Source: JAWLBM01 sp041687675
GTDB taxonomy: Bacteria; Pseudomonadota; Alphaproteobacteria; Rhizobiales; Pleomorphomonadaceae
Reading direction: 5' to 3'
Assembly: GCA_041687675.1 (NCBI GenBank)
Contig: JAWLBM010000008.1
Coordinates: 1 to 64,000 of the forward strand
Length of the DNA: 64,000 nucleotides
Shown here: piece by piece, positions 32,344-39,777 of the stretch
Numbering within the stretch: the stretch's first letter is position 1
Layout: the number at the start of each line of letters is the position of its first letter
Notes under the pieces: model-generated
What the model was told of the DNA's origin: nothing
The model's database searches: none
Seen by the model: only the letters and a program-made list of their open reading frames with translations
Translations under genes and position numbers: made by a program

Positions 32344-33444
32344 ATGGAAAGGCTGATCGTGTTCCACATCGCGTGGATGGCGGAGTACGACGGGGATGAC
32401 GGCAACTTCAACCCCGGTGGCTTCAACCATGCCTTCAACAACGGCTACGGCCATGAAGCGCTCAACTTCCGTGCGATCGACGGGTATTGCTACGGCTATG
32501 TGCCACTGAAACGGACTAAGAATCTCCGGCTCGAAAAGCATTTCGACGTCGATAAGGACGCCGACTCAATCGATGGCGTCACCGTCGTCTGGACGGCGAC
32601 CCACCCCGAACAGGGTGGCCGCGCAGTCGTCGGAGTCTGGCGGCACGCGACGGTGTATCGAGAAAGACAGGTGCCCCCCGACAGGATCGCAGACCTGCGT
32701 CGCATCACTCCCGATGCCGCGCCCGCGTCGTATCGTTGCAAGGCCAAGGCGGAGGACTGCCTCCTTTTGCCACCCGACGCTCGGCCGATCTTCGTTCCCG
32801 CCGGCCAGCCGAGGAACGGGGAATCCTGGCCCGGTCAGCAGCCGGTGTTCTACCCGCAGCCGGGTTCGACGGCGCATACTCGCCTGCTGGAAATCCTCGA
32901 AAGGATCGAGCCCGTCGGGGGGGCGGGATCCAGGAGGGATACGGCCAGAGGCAACCCGTCCGGCTGGCAGATCGACGTCGAACGACGAATGAGGATCGAG
33001 AAGGCCGCGGTCAAAGCCGTATGGTCGAAGCTGGAGGACGATGGCTTCGATTTGGAATCGGTGGAAAGAGATGACCGTGGCTTCGATCTCGTCGCCACGC
33101 GCGGCGAGGAGGTGCTGCATGTCGAGGTGAAAGGGCGTTCTGGTCCCGATGTCTGCGCCGATCTCACCATCAACGAGTACAAGTGCCTCCTCAAATACGT
33201 CCGCCAGCGCACGCCCGCAGCCCACTACCGAATCGCGATCGTCACGAATGCGCTCACCAGCCCGGTGGTGCATGAGTTCGCCCTGGTGGCCCGGCGGCCG
33301 GCGAGGTGGCTCACGCTCGACGGGACCATGGAACTCGACTTCCAGGAACGTATAGCGGCGCACGTGACGGCGACTCCGGCCGCGGGGAGGGAGGAGGATC
33401 GCGGCAGAGACGGTCCGCGAGGGCGTGCGCGGCGCCGAGCCTGA
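32344..33444 (+). CDS. DUF3883 (NO VEIN-type) nuclease-like protein
   Basis: This 366-residue protein starts at an ATG behind a GGAGAGGGGGG ribosome site. The C-terminal part (about residues 218-315) is DUF3883-like: helix IEKAAVKAVWSKLEDDGFDL, then DRGFDLVATRGEEVLHVEVKG. D248, E261 and K263 fit a PD-(D/E)XK nuclease core. The N-terminal 110 residues (NFNPGGFNHAFNNGYGHEALNF, then IDGVTVVWTATHPEQ and VVGVWRHATVYRE) form a domain I cannot assign. It may read modified DNA, but that is inference. No methylase or helicase partner is nearby. Base composition is lower in GC than its neighbours, a sign of transfer. Confidence 0.75.
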   Translation: MERLIVFHIAWMAEYDGDDGNFNPGGFNHAFNNGYGHEALNFRAIDGYCYGYVPLKRTKNLRLEKHFDVDKDADSIDGVTVVWTATHPEQGGRAVVGVWRHATVYRERQVPPDRIADLRRITPDAAPASYRCKAKAEDCLLLPPDARPIFVPAGQPRNGESWPGQQPVFYPQPGSTAHTRLLEILERIEPVGGAGSRRDTARGNPSGWQIDVERRMRIEKAAVKAVWSKLEDDGFDLESVERDDRGFDLVATRGEEVLHVEVKGRSGPDVCADLTINEYKCLLKYVRQRTPAAHYRIAIVTNALTSPVVHEFALVARRPARWLTLDGTMELDFQERIAAHVTATPAAGREEDRGRDGPRGRARRRA

Positions 33445-33984
33445 GGCCGCCGATGACGCATGGCGGCAGTTGCACGACGACGCCGGCAGGAGCAATTCTG
33501 GGCAATCTGGGTAACTCGGCCTCGAAGGCGCCCGGGGTCGCCCCTGAAGGTCTTTCGGATGAGCCGACCTTCTCGCGTCTGCGCAGGCGATGAAGCCGCA
33601 CGAAAACGCCAGGTGGACCATCGTGACCCATCTGCCTTAGCATTGGCGACCGGTGAAGCGCATGTTCCTGACACCCGAGGTCACCATGCAATCCGCGACT
33701 CGCGTCGGCCGCCGCTTCGCCTCCGACCACGAACCTCGCATCCATCTAATCCCATATGGGAGCCTGCTCGACCTGGTCCTACGCACGAACTGGGAACTCG
33801 CGCACAAGCGCCGGCGCCACCGGATCGATTGCCGGGGCTTCGCCTGGGTGGTGGGCGACTGCCGGGTAAACCGCGAGAGCATCTCCGCCAAGGTGCGGCT
33901 GCTGTCCGTGGCGGGGGCGGTCGTGGCCGGGAGCGGATCCGCGTCCGCCGCCGCCGCCGCCGCCGCCGGCGCCGGGAGCCGGTG
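33445..33984. other. Unassigned stretch between the DUF3883 gene and the LysR gene
   Basis: This stretch of 540 bases shows no gene I can support. A frame from GTG 33653 (or ATG 33662) to 33985 would encode 110 residues. It ends in an alanine run made by seven GCC repeats (33947-33967) and resembles no known family. It would overlap the LysR start by one base. The left half has several frames with no similarity recognised on either strand. Confidence 0.45.
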
Positions 33985-34899
33985 ATGACCCGCCGGCTGC
34001 CGCCGCTCGTGGCGCTGCGTGCCTTCGAGGCGGTGGCGCGGCTCGGCAGCGTGCGGCGCGCCGCCGAGGAGCTCGGCGTCGACCACGCCGCGGTGGCCCG
34101 CCATGTGCGCAACCTCGAGGCCCGGCTCGGCGTCCGGCTCATGGAGAGCGGGCCGCGCGGGTCGACCCCGACGCCCGAGGGCCGCCGCCTGCAGGAGGAG
34201 ACCGCGCGCGCCTTCGACCTGATCGGCGACGCCGTCGCGGGGCTGAGGCCGTCTCCCCGCGAGGAACTCCGGGTCTGGTGCGTGCCGGGCCTGGCGGTGC
34301 GCTGGCTGATGCCGCGTCTCGCCGCCCTCGAGGCCCTGCTGCCCGAGCACGACATCGTGCTCCGGCCGACCGACCAGGCGCCGGACCTCACCCGCGGCGA
34401 GGCGGACGTGGAGATCCGCTTCGGCCCCCGCCCGGCCCAGGGGGTCCGCGCCGAGGACCTCGCCTCGCCCCGCTTCTTCCCGGTGGCGAGCCCGGCCTTC
34501 CTCGCCGCCCGGCCGAAGGTGGAGAGCCTCGCCGCGCTGTCCCGGTTGCCGCTCGTCCACGAGGACACCCGCGAGCAGTGGCGACGCTGGCTCGCCGCCG
34601 CCGGGCTCGACCCGGTGCCGCCGCTCGAGGGCCCGCGGCTCTGGTACGCGAATGTCGCCATCGAGGCGGTGCTGCTCGATCAGGGAGTCGCGCTGGTCAA
34701 CCGGCTGCAGGTGGCCCGCGAGGTCGACGAGGGCCGCCTCGTCGAGCTTCTCGCCACCGACGTGCGGATCGGCGCCTACGTCTTCCAGGCCGACGCCGGC
34801 CGCTGGGGCGAGCCGCCGCTGGTGCGCCTGCGCCGCTGGCTGCGCCAGGAGATGGCCGCTGCGACCGGCGCCGACCGCGCCCCTGAAGTGGTGACCTGA
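33985..34899 (+). CDS. LysR family transcriptional regulator (GcvA-like)
   Basis: This 304-residue protein has an N-terminal winged helix (residues 5-64; ALRAFEAVARLGSVRRAAEELGVDHAAVARHVRNLE) and a periplasmic-binding-protein-like effector domain. The layout resembles the GcvA/AmpR group. It is followed by gabT on the same strand after 96 bases. Control of 4-aminobutyrate use is possible but not shown. LysR regulators are more often divergent from their targets. Confidence 0.9.
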   Translation: MTRRLPPLVALRAFEAVARLGSVRRAAEELGVDHAAVARHVRNLEARLGVRLMESGPRGSTPTPEGRRLQEETARAFDLIGDAVAGLRPSPREELRVWCVPGLAVRWLMPRLAALEALLPEHDIVLRPTDQAPDLTRGEADVEIRFGPRPAQGVRAEDLASPRFFPVASPAFLAARPKVESLAALSRLPLVHEDTREQWRRWLAAAGLDPVPPLEGPRLWYANVAIEAVLLDQGVALVNRLQVAREVDEGRLVELLATDVRIGAYVFQADAGRWGEPPLVRLRRWLRQEMAAATGADRAPEVVT

Positions 34900-34995
34900 A
34901 GTCACCGCATGGGCGATTCTTCGGCGGCTGGCGGCCGGGCCGGCATGGGCGCATGATGGCGGGGAATTCCTGCAACCGGAGCCTTGAGCCAACCC

Positions 34996-36282
34996 ATGTC
35001 CGTCAATGCCGACCTGCAGGCCCGCCGCACCGCCGCGGTGCCGCGCGGCCTCGCCACCGCCTACCCCGTCTTCGCCGCCAAGGCCGAGAACGCGGAGATC
35101 TGGGACGTGGAGGGCCGCCGCTTCGTCGACTTCGCCGGCGGCATCGCCGTGCTCAACACCGGCCACCGCCACCCGAAGGTGATCGAGGCGGTCCGCCGCC
35201 AGATCGACGCCTACACCCACACCTGCTTCCAGGTCGTCCCCTACGAGCCCTATGTCGAACTCGCCGAACGGCTCAACGCCCGCGCGCCCTTCAAGGGGCC
35301 GGCGAAGACGATCTTCCTCACCACCGGCGCCGAGGCGGCCGAGAATGCGGTGAAGATCGCCCGCGCCGCCACCGGGCGCTCGGCCGTCATCGCCTTCACC
35401 GGCGGCTTCCACGGCCGCACCATGATGGCCATGGCGATGACCGGCAAGGTGCTGCCCTACAAGAAGAAGTTCGGCCCGATGCCGGCCGACGTCTACCACG
35501 TGCCGTTCCCGGTGGCCGACCACGGCGTCACCACCGCCGACAGCCTCAGGGCGCTTGAGTTCCTGTTCCGCGCCGACGTCGAGCCCTCGCGCGTCGCCGC
35601 GATTATGATCGAGCCGGTGCAGGGCGAGGGCGGCTTCTACGAGGCGCCGAAGGACCTTCTCGTGGCGCTGCGCACCATCTGCGACGAGCACGGCATCCTG
35701 CTCGTCGCCGACGAGGTGCAGACCGGCTTCGCCCGCACCGGCAAGCTGTTCGCCATCGAGCATTCCGGCGTCGAGCCCGACCTCGTCACCATGGCGAAGT
35801 CGCTCGCCGGCGGCTTCCCGCTCTCCGGCGTGCTCGGCAAGGCGCAGGTCATGGATGCGGCCGAGCCGGGCGGCCTCGGCGGCACCTACGCCGGCTCGCC
35901 GGTCGCCTGCGCCGCGGCGCTGGCGGTGCTGGACGTGATCGACAGCGAGGGGCTGTGCGAGCGCGCCGACGCGATGGGCGCGCGGATCAAGTCCCGGCTC
36001 ACCCGTATCGCCGCCCGCAACGACGTGGTGGCGATGACCGGCATCCGCGGCCTCGGCGCGATGATCGGCTTCGACATCGTCAAGTCGCCGGGCGCCTACG
36101 AGCCCGATGCCGACGCCACGAAGCGGGTCACCGCCGCGGCGCTGGACGAGGGCCTCGTGCTGCTGTCCTGCGGCGTCTTCTCCAACGCGATCCGCATCCT
36201 CGTGCCGCTGACCGCGCCGGACGCCATCCTCGACGAGGGCCTCGACAAGCTCGAGCAGGCGCTGATCCGCGCCAAGGGCTGA
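34996..36282 (+). CDS. gabT: 4-aminobutyrate--2-oxoglutarate transaminase
   Basis: This is a class III PLP aminotransferase, most like GabT. It converts GABA and 2-oxoglutarate to succinate semialdehyde and glutamate. It has 428 residues. The PLP lysine is in TMAKSLAGGFPLSG, and TGAEAAENAVKIAR and ADEVQTGFARTG are class signatures. The ATG at 34996 is used. A TTG at 34984, with GGAG only two bases before it, is an alternative. No gabD lies in the window. 5-aminovalerate is another possible substrate. Confidence 0.92.
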   Translation: MSVNADLQARRTAAVPRGLATAYPVFAAKAENAEIWDVEGRRFVDFAGGIAVLNTGHRHPKVIEAVRRQIDAYTHTCFQVVPYEPYVELAERLNARAPFKGPAKTIFLTTGAEAAENAVKIARAATGRSAVIAFTGGFHGRTMMAMAMTGKVLPYKKKFGPMPADVYHVPFPVADHGVTTADSLRALEFLFRADVEPSRVAAIMIEPVQGEGGFYEAPKDLLVALRTICDEHGILLVADEVQTGFARTGKLFAIEHSGVEPDLVTMAKSLAGGFPLSGVLGKAQVMDAAEPGGLGGTYAGSPVACAAALAVLDVIDSEGLCERADAMGARIKSRLTRIAARNDVVAMTGIRGLGAMIGFDIVKSPGAYEPDADATKRVTAAALDEGLVLLSCGVFSNAIRILVPLTAPDAILDEGLDKLEQALIRAKG

Positions 36283-36291
36283 TCCGCGGCC

Positions 36292-36318
36292 GGGCGCCGG
36301 GGCAAAGTCCCGGCGCCC
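36292..36318 (+). terminator. Terminator hairpin after gabT
   Basis: GGGCGCCGGG pairs perfectly with CCCGGCGCCC around a seven-base loop, starting nine bases after the gabT stop. The following GATTGTCCATTGTT is only partly T-rich. Confidence 0.7.
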
Positions 36319-36434
36319 GATTGTCCATTGTTCGTTGACGTTGTGTCGAAAGGACCGGATCTCGCGGATTGTTTAGTGAGCGCCTATGTTCGCCGGCAGG
36401 ATGCCGTCAAAGGCCCAGCATGCGAGGTGACCCC

Positions 36435-37343
36435 ATGCCCGCCGCCGAACCCGCCCCCCGGCTCGACCCCCGCACCGCGGTCGGCCCGGTCTCGCTGGTC
36501 GCCCGCGACCGGGAGCGGCTCGCCGACTGGTGGCGCCGGGCGCTCGGGCTCACCACCCTCGCCGAGGACGGGCGGGCGGTGGTGCTCGGCGTCACCGACG
36601 GCACGCCGATCGTGACGCTGGTGTCCGATCCCTCGGCCGCCGTCGCCGGCCCGCGGCAGCCGGGGCTCTTCCACGTCGCCGTGCTGCTGCCGGGCCGGGC
36701 GGACCTCGGCCGCTGGCTCCGCCATGCGGCCGACGCCGGCCTCCGGCTCGAGGGCGCCTCCGACCACCTCGTCTCGGAGGCGGTCTACCTCAGCGACCCG
36801 GAGGGCAACGGCATCGAGGTCTACCGCGACCGGCCGCGGCCGGAGTGGCCGGTGCGCGGCGGTCGCATCCACATGGACAACACGCCCTTCGACGCCGCCG
36901 GCGTGGTCGCCGAGGGCGACGCCGGGGGCGGGACCTGGAGGCAGGCGCCGGCGGGGACGATGGTCGGGCACGTCCATCTCAAGGTGAAGGATCTCGCCGC
37001 CACGAGGGCCTTCTACGAGGGGCTGGTCGGCTTCGACGTGACCGAGGAGGGCTATGCCTCGGCGCTGTTCGTCTCCGCCGGCGGCTACCATCACCATCTC
37101 GGCCTCAACACCTGGGCGAGCGCCGGCCGCGAGCGGGAGCCGGGCGTCACCGGCCTCGACACGGTCACCGTCGCCCTGCCGGAGGGCGCGGCCGCGCCGC
37201 TCGCCGCCCGGCTGGCCGCGGCGGGACTCGCCGTCGGCGAGCGGGCGGGTCGCCCGGCGGTGGCGGACCCCTCGGGGAACCTCCTCGTTTTCGTCGACGG
37301 GACCGTCGACGCGGCGGCCGCGCTGGAGGCTGCGGCGGCCTGA
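36435..37343 (+). CDS. VOC family protein, CatE-like extradiol dioxygenase
   Basis: This 302-residue protein has two vicinal-oxygen-chelate modules (about residues 12-140 and 170-290). The metal ligands of the second are suggested by VGHVHLKVKDL and YHHHLGLNTW. The size and layout resemble the catechol-2,3-dioxygenase CatE of Bacillus. The substrate is unknown and the gene has no catabolic neighbours. The ATG at 36435 has GAGG eight bases upstream. Confidence 0.82.
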   Translation: MPAAEPAPRLDPRTAVGPVSLVARDRERLADWWRRALGLTTLAEDGRAVVLGVTDGTPIVTLVSDPSAAVAGPRQPGLFHVAVLLPGRADLGRWLRHAADAGLRLEGASDHLVSEAVYLSDPEGNGIEVYRDRPRPEWPVRGGRIHMDNTPFDAAGVVAEGDAGGGTWRQAPAGTMVGHVHLKVKDLAATRAFYEGLVGFDVTEEGYASALFVSAGGYHHHLGLNTWASAGREREPGVTGLDTVTVALPEGAAAPLAARLAAAGLAVGERAGRPAVADPSGNLLVFVDGTVDAAAALEAAAA

Positions 37344-37351
37344 CCGGCCGA

Positions 37352-37380
37352 CTTGAACACGGCCCGCGCGATCGCCATAT
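37352..37380 (+). promoter_or_regulatory. RpoH-type heat-shock promoter of hsp20
   Basis: CTTGAA and CCATAT are separated by 17 bases, matching the alphaproteobacterial sigma-32 pattern (CTTG, then CCATnT). It starts eight bases past the VOC gene stop and lies about 85 bases before the hsp20 ATG. The function of the downstream gene supports it. Confidence 0.65.
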
Positions 37381-37466
37381 TCCGGCCACGGGCCGGTTCG
37401 GCCCGCGCGGATGCCGCGACTGCGGGTCCGTCCCATCAAGGTCGCTTCACGAGGGCTTTGATCAAG

Positions 37467-37895
37467 ATGACGCGCATGACCACCTTCTCGTCGCCGTTCC
37501 TGCTCGGGTTCGACGACATCGAACGGGCTCTGGACCGGGTCCAGAAGGCCACCAATGATGGCTACCCGCCCTACAACATCGAGCGGCTGAGCGCGGTCGG
37601 CCCGCACGGGGACGTGATCCGCATCACGCTCGCGGTGGCCGGCTTCACCCGCGACCAGCTGGACGTCAGCGTCGAGGAGAACCAGCTGGTGATCCGCGGC
37701 CGCCAGTCGGACGACCGGAACCGGCAGTATCTCCACCGGGGCATCGCCTCGCGGCAGTTCCAACGCAGCTTCGTCCTGGCGGAGGGGATCGAGATCCTCG
37801 GCGCCGACCTCAAGGACGGCCTGCTCTCCATCGACCTCGTCCGGCCGCAGCCGGAGCGCGTCGTCCGCAAGATCGAGATCAGCGCCCGCGATTGA
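37467..37895 (+). CDS. Hsp20 family small heat-shock protein
   Basis: This is an IbpA-like holdase that binds unfolding proteins until refolded. It has 142 residues. NIERLSAVGPHGDVIRITLAVAGF opens the alpha-crystallin domain, and LKDGLLSIDLVRPQPE is its conserved end. ATGs at 37467 and 37476 are both possible; the first has GAGGG upstream. It is controlled by a predicted RpoH promoter at 37352 and followed by a DUF1150 gene, its usual rhizobial partner. Confidence 0.92.
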   Translation: MTRMTTFSSPFLLGFDDIERALDRVQKATNDGYPPYNIERLSAVGPHGDVIRITLAVAGFTRDQLDVSVEENQLVIRGRQSDDRNRQYLHRGIASRQFQRSFVLAEGIEILGADLKDGLLSIDLVRPQPERVVRKIEISARD

Positions 37896-38078
37896 GCCTC
37901 GCCCCGGCGATCCCGATCGCTTCCCCTGCGTCGCCGACCGTCCGGCGGCGATCCCTCCCACGCGAGATGTAGCCGTCCGGCGGTTGGAACGGCTGGCCGA
38001 GACCCTAGTTCAGTATAAGGGGTTCCCCTACTGCGCGCGCTCCGGCGGCGCGGCGGGACCCATCGAGGAGGTGCCATA

Positions 38079-38348
38079 ATGGCCAAGTTCGACACCCAAG
38101 CGAGCCCGCATCGGGTCATGCCCGACGCCGCCTTCCTGCAGCTGGGAGACGGCAAGGTGGCCTACATCAAGCCGATCAAGTCGGACGACATGCGCCGGAT
38201 CTTTCCGCAGGCGCCGGAACTGGAGCCGGGCTTCGACCTGTGGGTCCTGCTCGGCGCGGACGGCACGCCGATCATGGTGTCCGACAGCAAGGAGGCGGTG
38301 GTCTCCAACGCCGAGGAAGCGGACCTGACCACGCTCAGCGTGCACTGA
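38079..38348 (+). CDS. DUF1150 family protein
   Basis: This 89-residue protein is of unknown function and restricted to alphaproteobacteria. The core AFLQLGDGKVAYIKPI and the tail LWVLLGADGTPIMVSDSKEAV mark the family. It commonly sits directly after a small heat-shock gene, which suggests a role in the stress response, though this is inference. The gap of 183 bases from hsp20 contains AGGGGTTCCCCT, a short palindrome. Confidence 0.88.
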   Translation: MAKFDTQASPHRVMPDAAFLQLGDGKVAYIKPIKSDDMRRIFPQAPELEPGFDLWVLLGADGTPIMVSDSKEAVVSNAEEADLTTLSVH

Positions 38349-38413
38349 GGCTCCGCCGAACGGGGGCAGGCGGCCGAGGGCCGGCCGCGCCCCCGGCGGG
38401 AGCGGCGCCGTCC

Positions 38414-38878
38414 TCAGGCGGCGTTCGACGTCAGCGGCTGGGTCAGCAGCGCATAGATGGCCGCCGCGTCGTTCGCGGCCCTCAGCTTCGCCGCGATCGC
38501 CGGCTCGCGCAGCACCCGGGCGATCCGGGCCAGCGCCTTCAGGTGGTCCGCCCCGGCGTTCTCCGGCGCCAGCAGCAGGAACATCAGGTCCACCGGCTCC
38601 TCGTCGAGCGCATCGAAGTCGACGGGCTTGTCGAGCCGGGCGAACACGCCGACCAGGCGCTCCAGTCCCACCAGCTTCCCGTGCGGAATCGCGACGCCGT
38701 GCCCGACGCCCGTCGAGCCGAGCTTCTCGCGCTGCTGCAGCGTGTCGAAGATCTCGCGTTCCGCCCGCTGGGTGATCGCCGCCGCGCGGGCCGCCATCTC
38801 CTGGAGCGCCTGCTTCTTCGAGTTCGCCTTGAGATGCGGAAGGACGGCCTCGACGCGCAGGAGGTCGCTCAAATCCAT
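38414..38878 (-). CDS. ptsN: Nitrogen regulatory PTS protein EIIA-Ntr
   Basis: This is the terminal phosphate acceptor of the nitrogen phosphotransferase chain. The unphosphorylated form regulates potassium and nitrogen responses in relatives. It has 154 residues. The phospho-histidine site is GHGVAIPHGKL. The ATG at 38878 (MDLSDLL) has GAGG eight bases upstream; an ATG two codons earlier is less likely. It follows hpf in the conserved lpt-rpoN-hpf-ptsN order. Confidence 0.95.
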   Translation of the reverse strand: MDLSDLLRVEAVLPHLKANSKKQALQEMAARAAAITQRAEREIFDTLQQREKLGSTGVGHGVAIPHGKLVGLERLVGVFARLDKPVDFDALDEEPVDLMFLLLAPENAGADHLKALARIARVLREPAIAAKLRAANDAAAIYALLTQPLTSNAA

Positions 38879-38940
38879 GATCATGCCTCATGCCGCCGCG
38901 GCCGGGCGGGTCCGGCCGCGCGGTGACGGGTGGCCACCGG

Positions 38941-39528
38941 TCAGGAGGCGATTTCGTTGAGGGTCGGGTCGATCCAGCCGATGTTGCCGTCCGGGCGGCG
39001 GTAGACGACGTTGATCGCGCCCGAGCCGGCGTTGCGGAAGACGACCACGGGGGCGCCGGAGAGGTCGAGGTCCATCACCGCACGGCCGACGGTCGCGGTG
39101 CGGATCTGCTGGGTCGTCTCCGCCACCACCAGCGGCGCGAAGTCCTCCGGGAGCTCCTCGTCCTCCTCCGGCATCGCCAGCACGTAGGACTGGGCCTCCA
39201 TCACCTCGGCCGGCACCTGGCCGTTCTCCTTGGCCTGGTGGCTCTTGAGCTTGCGCTTGTAGCGGCGCAGCCGCTTGCCGATCCGGTCGGCGGCCTGGTC
39301 GGCCGCGGCGTAGACCTCGTGGGCGCTGCCGCCCGCCTGCAGCACCGTTCCGGTGTCGAGGTGGATCGTGCACTCGGTCGTGTACCCCGGTCCCTCCGGG
39401 GCCACCACGACGTGGCCGGTGTAGCCACCGTCGAAGTACTTGCCCAACGCCTCGGAGATACGGGTCTCGATGTGCTCGCGGAGCGCCTGACCTATGTCGA
39501 CGTTCTTGCCCGAGATTCGAAGCGGCAT
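38941..39528 (-). CDS. hpf: Ribosome hibernation promoting factor, long form
   Basis: Long HPF makes 100S ribosome dimers in stationary phase and protects ribosomes. It has 195 residues. The N-terminal domain begins MPLRISGKNVDIGQALREHIE, and the C-terminal dimerisation domain ends with VVYRRPDGNIGWIDPT. GGGAGG sits five bases before the ATG at 39528. It has its own promoter (39711) and a long leader. Confidence 0.95.
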   Translation of the reverse strand: MPLRISGKNVDIGQALREHIETRISEALGKYFDGGYTGHVVVAPEGPGYTTECTIHLDTGTVLQAGGSAHEVYAAADQAADRIGKRLRRYKRKLKSHQAKENGQVPAEVMEAQSYVLAMPEEDEELPEDFAPLVVAETTQQIRTATVGRAVMDLDLSGAPVVVFRNAGSGAINVVYRRPDGNIGWIDPTLNEIAS

Positions 39529-39710
39529 GGGACCTCCCAAGTCATTCAGCGCGCCCAGACCTGACTGTCGCCACGCCGGCCGCCGTGCGTGGCTGCGATC
39601 GCGATGGGGGCGCGCCTCACCCTTTCCACCGCGGCCGGCCGGTCCATCCGACCCGCGCCCCGGCGACCGGGAGCGTCCTCCGGTTCCCTCGGACCCGGTG
39701 ACGGCGCGTG

Positions 39711-39739
39711 TGTGTAAGGACGTGCGCCTCCGGAGTCAA
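39711..39739 (-). promoter_or_regulatory. Predicted hpf promoter
   Basis: On the minus strand TTGACT and TACACA are exactly 17 bases apart. The start would lie about 40 bases downstream of the rpoN stop, leaving a leader near 175 bases before hpf. Sigma-70-like match by eye. Confidence 0.6.
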
Positions 39740-39777
39740 CAAAACCAGTCCCCGCCCGCATGTTTCCATCTGCCCCG

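Noticed and set aside
33941..33970. Short tandem repeat considered as part of a CRISPR-like array
   Set aside because: It is a simple trinucleotide run without spacers. No cas genes or regular repeat-spacer pattern were seen anywhere in the window.
33653..33985. Possible 110-residue protein before the LysR gene
   Set aside because: It ends in a GCC-repeat alanine run, has no similarity I recognise and no clear ribosome site. It might be real but is not supported.
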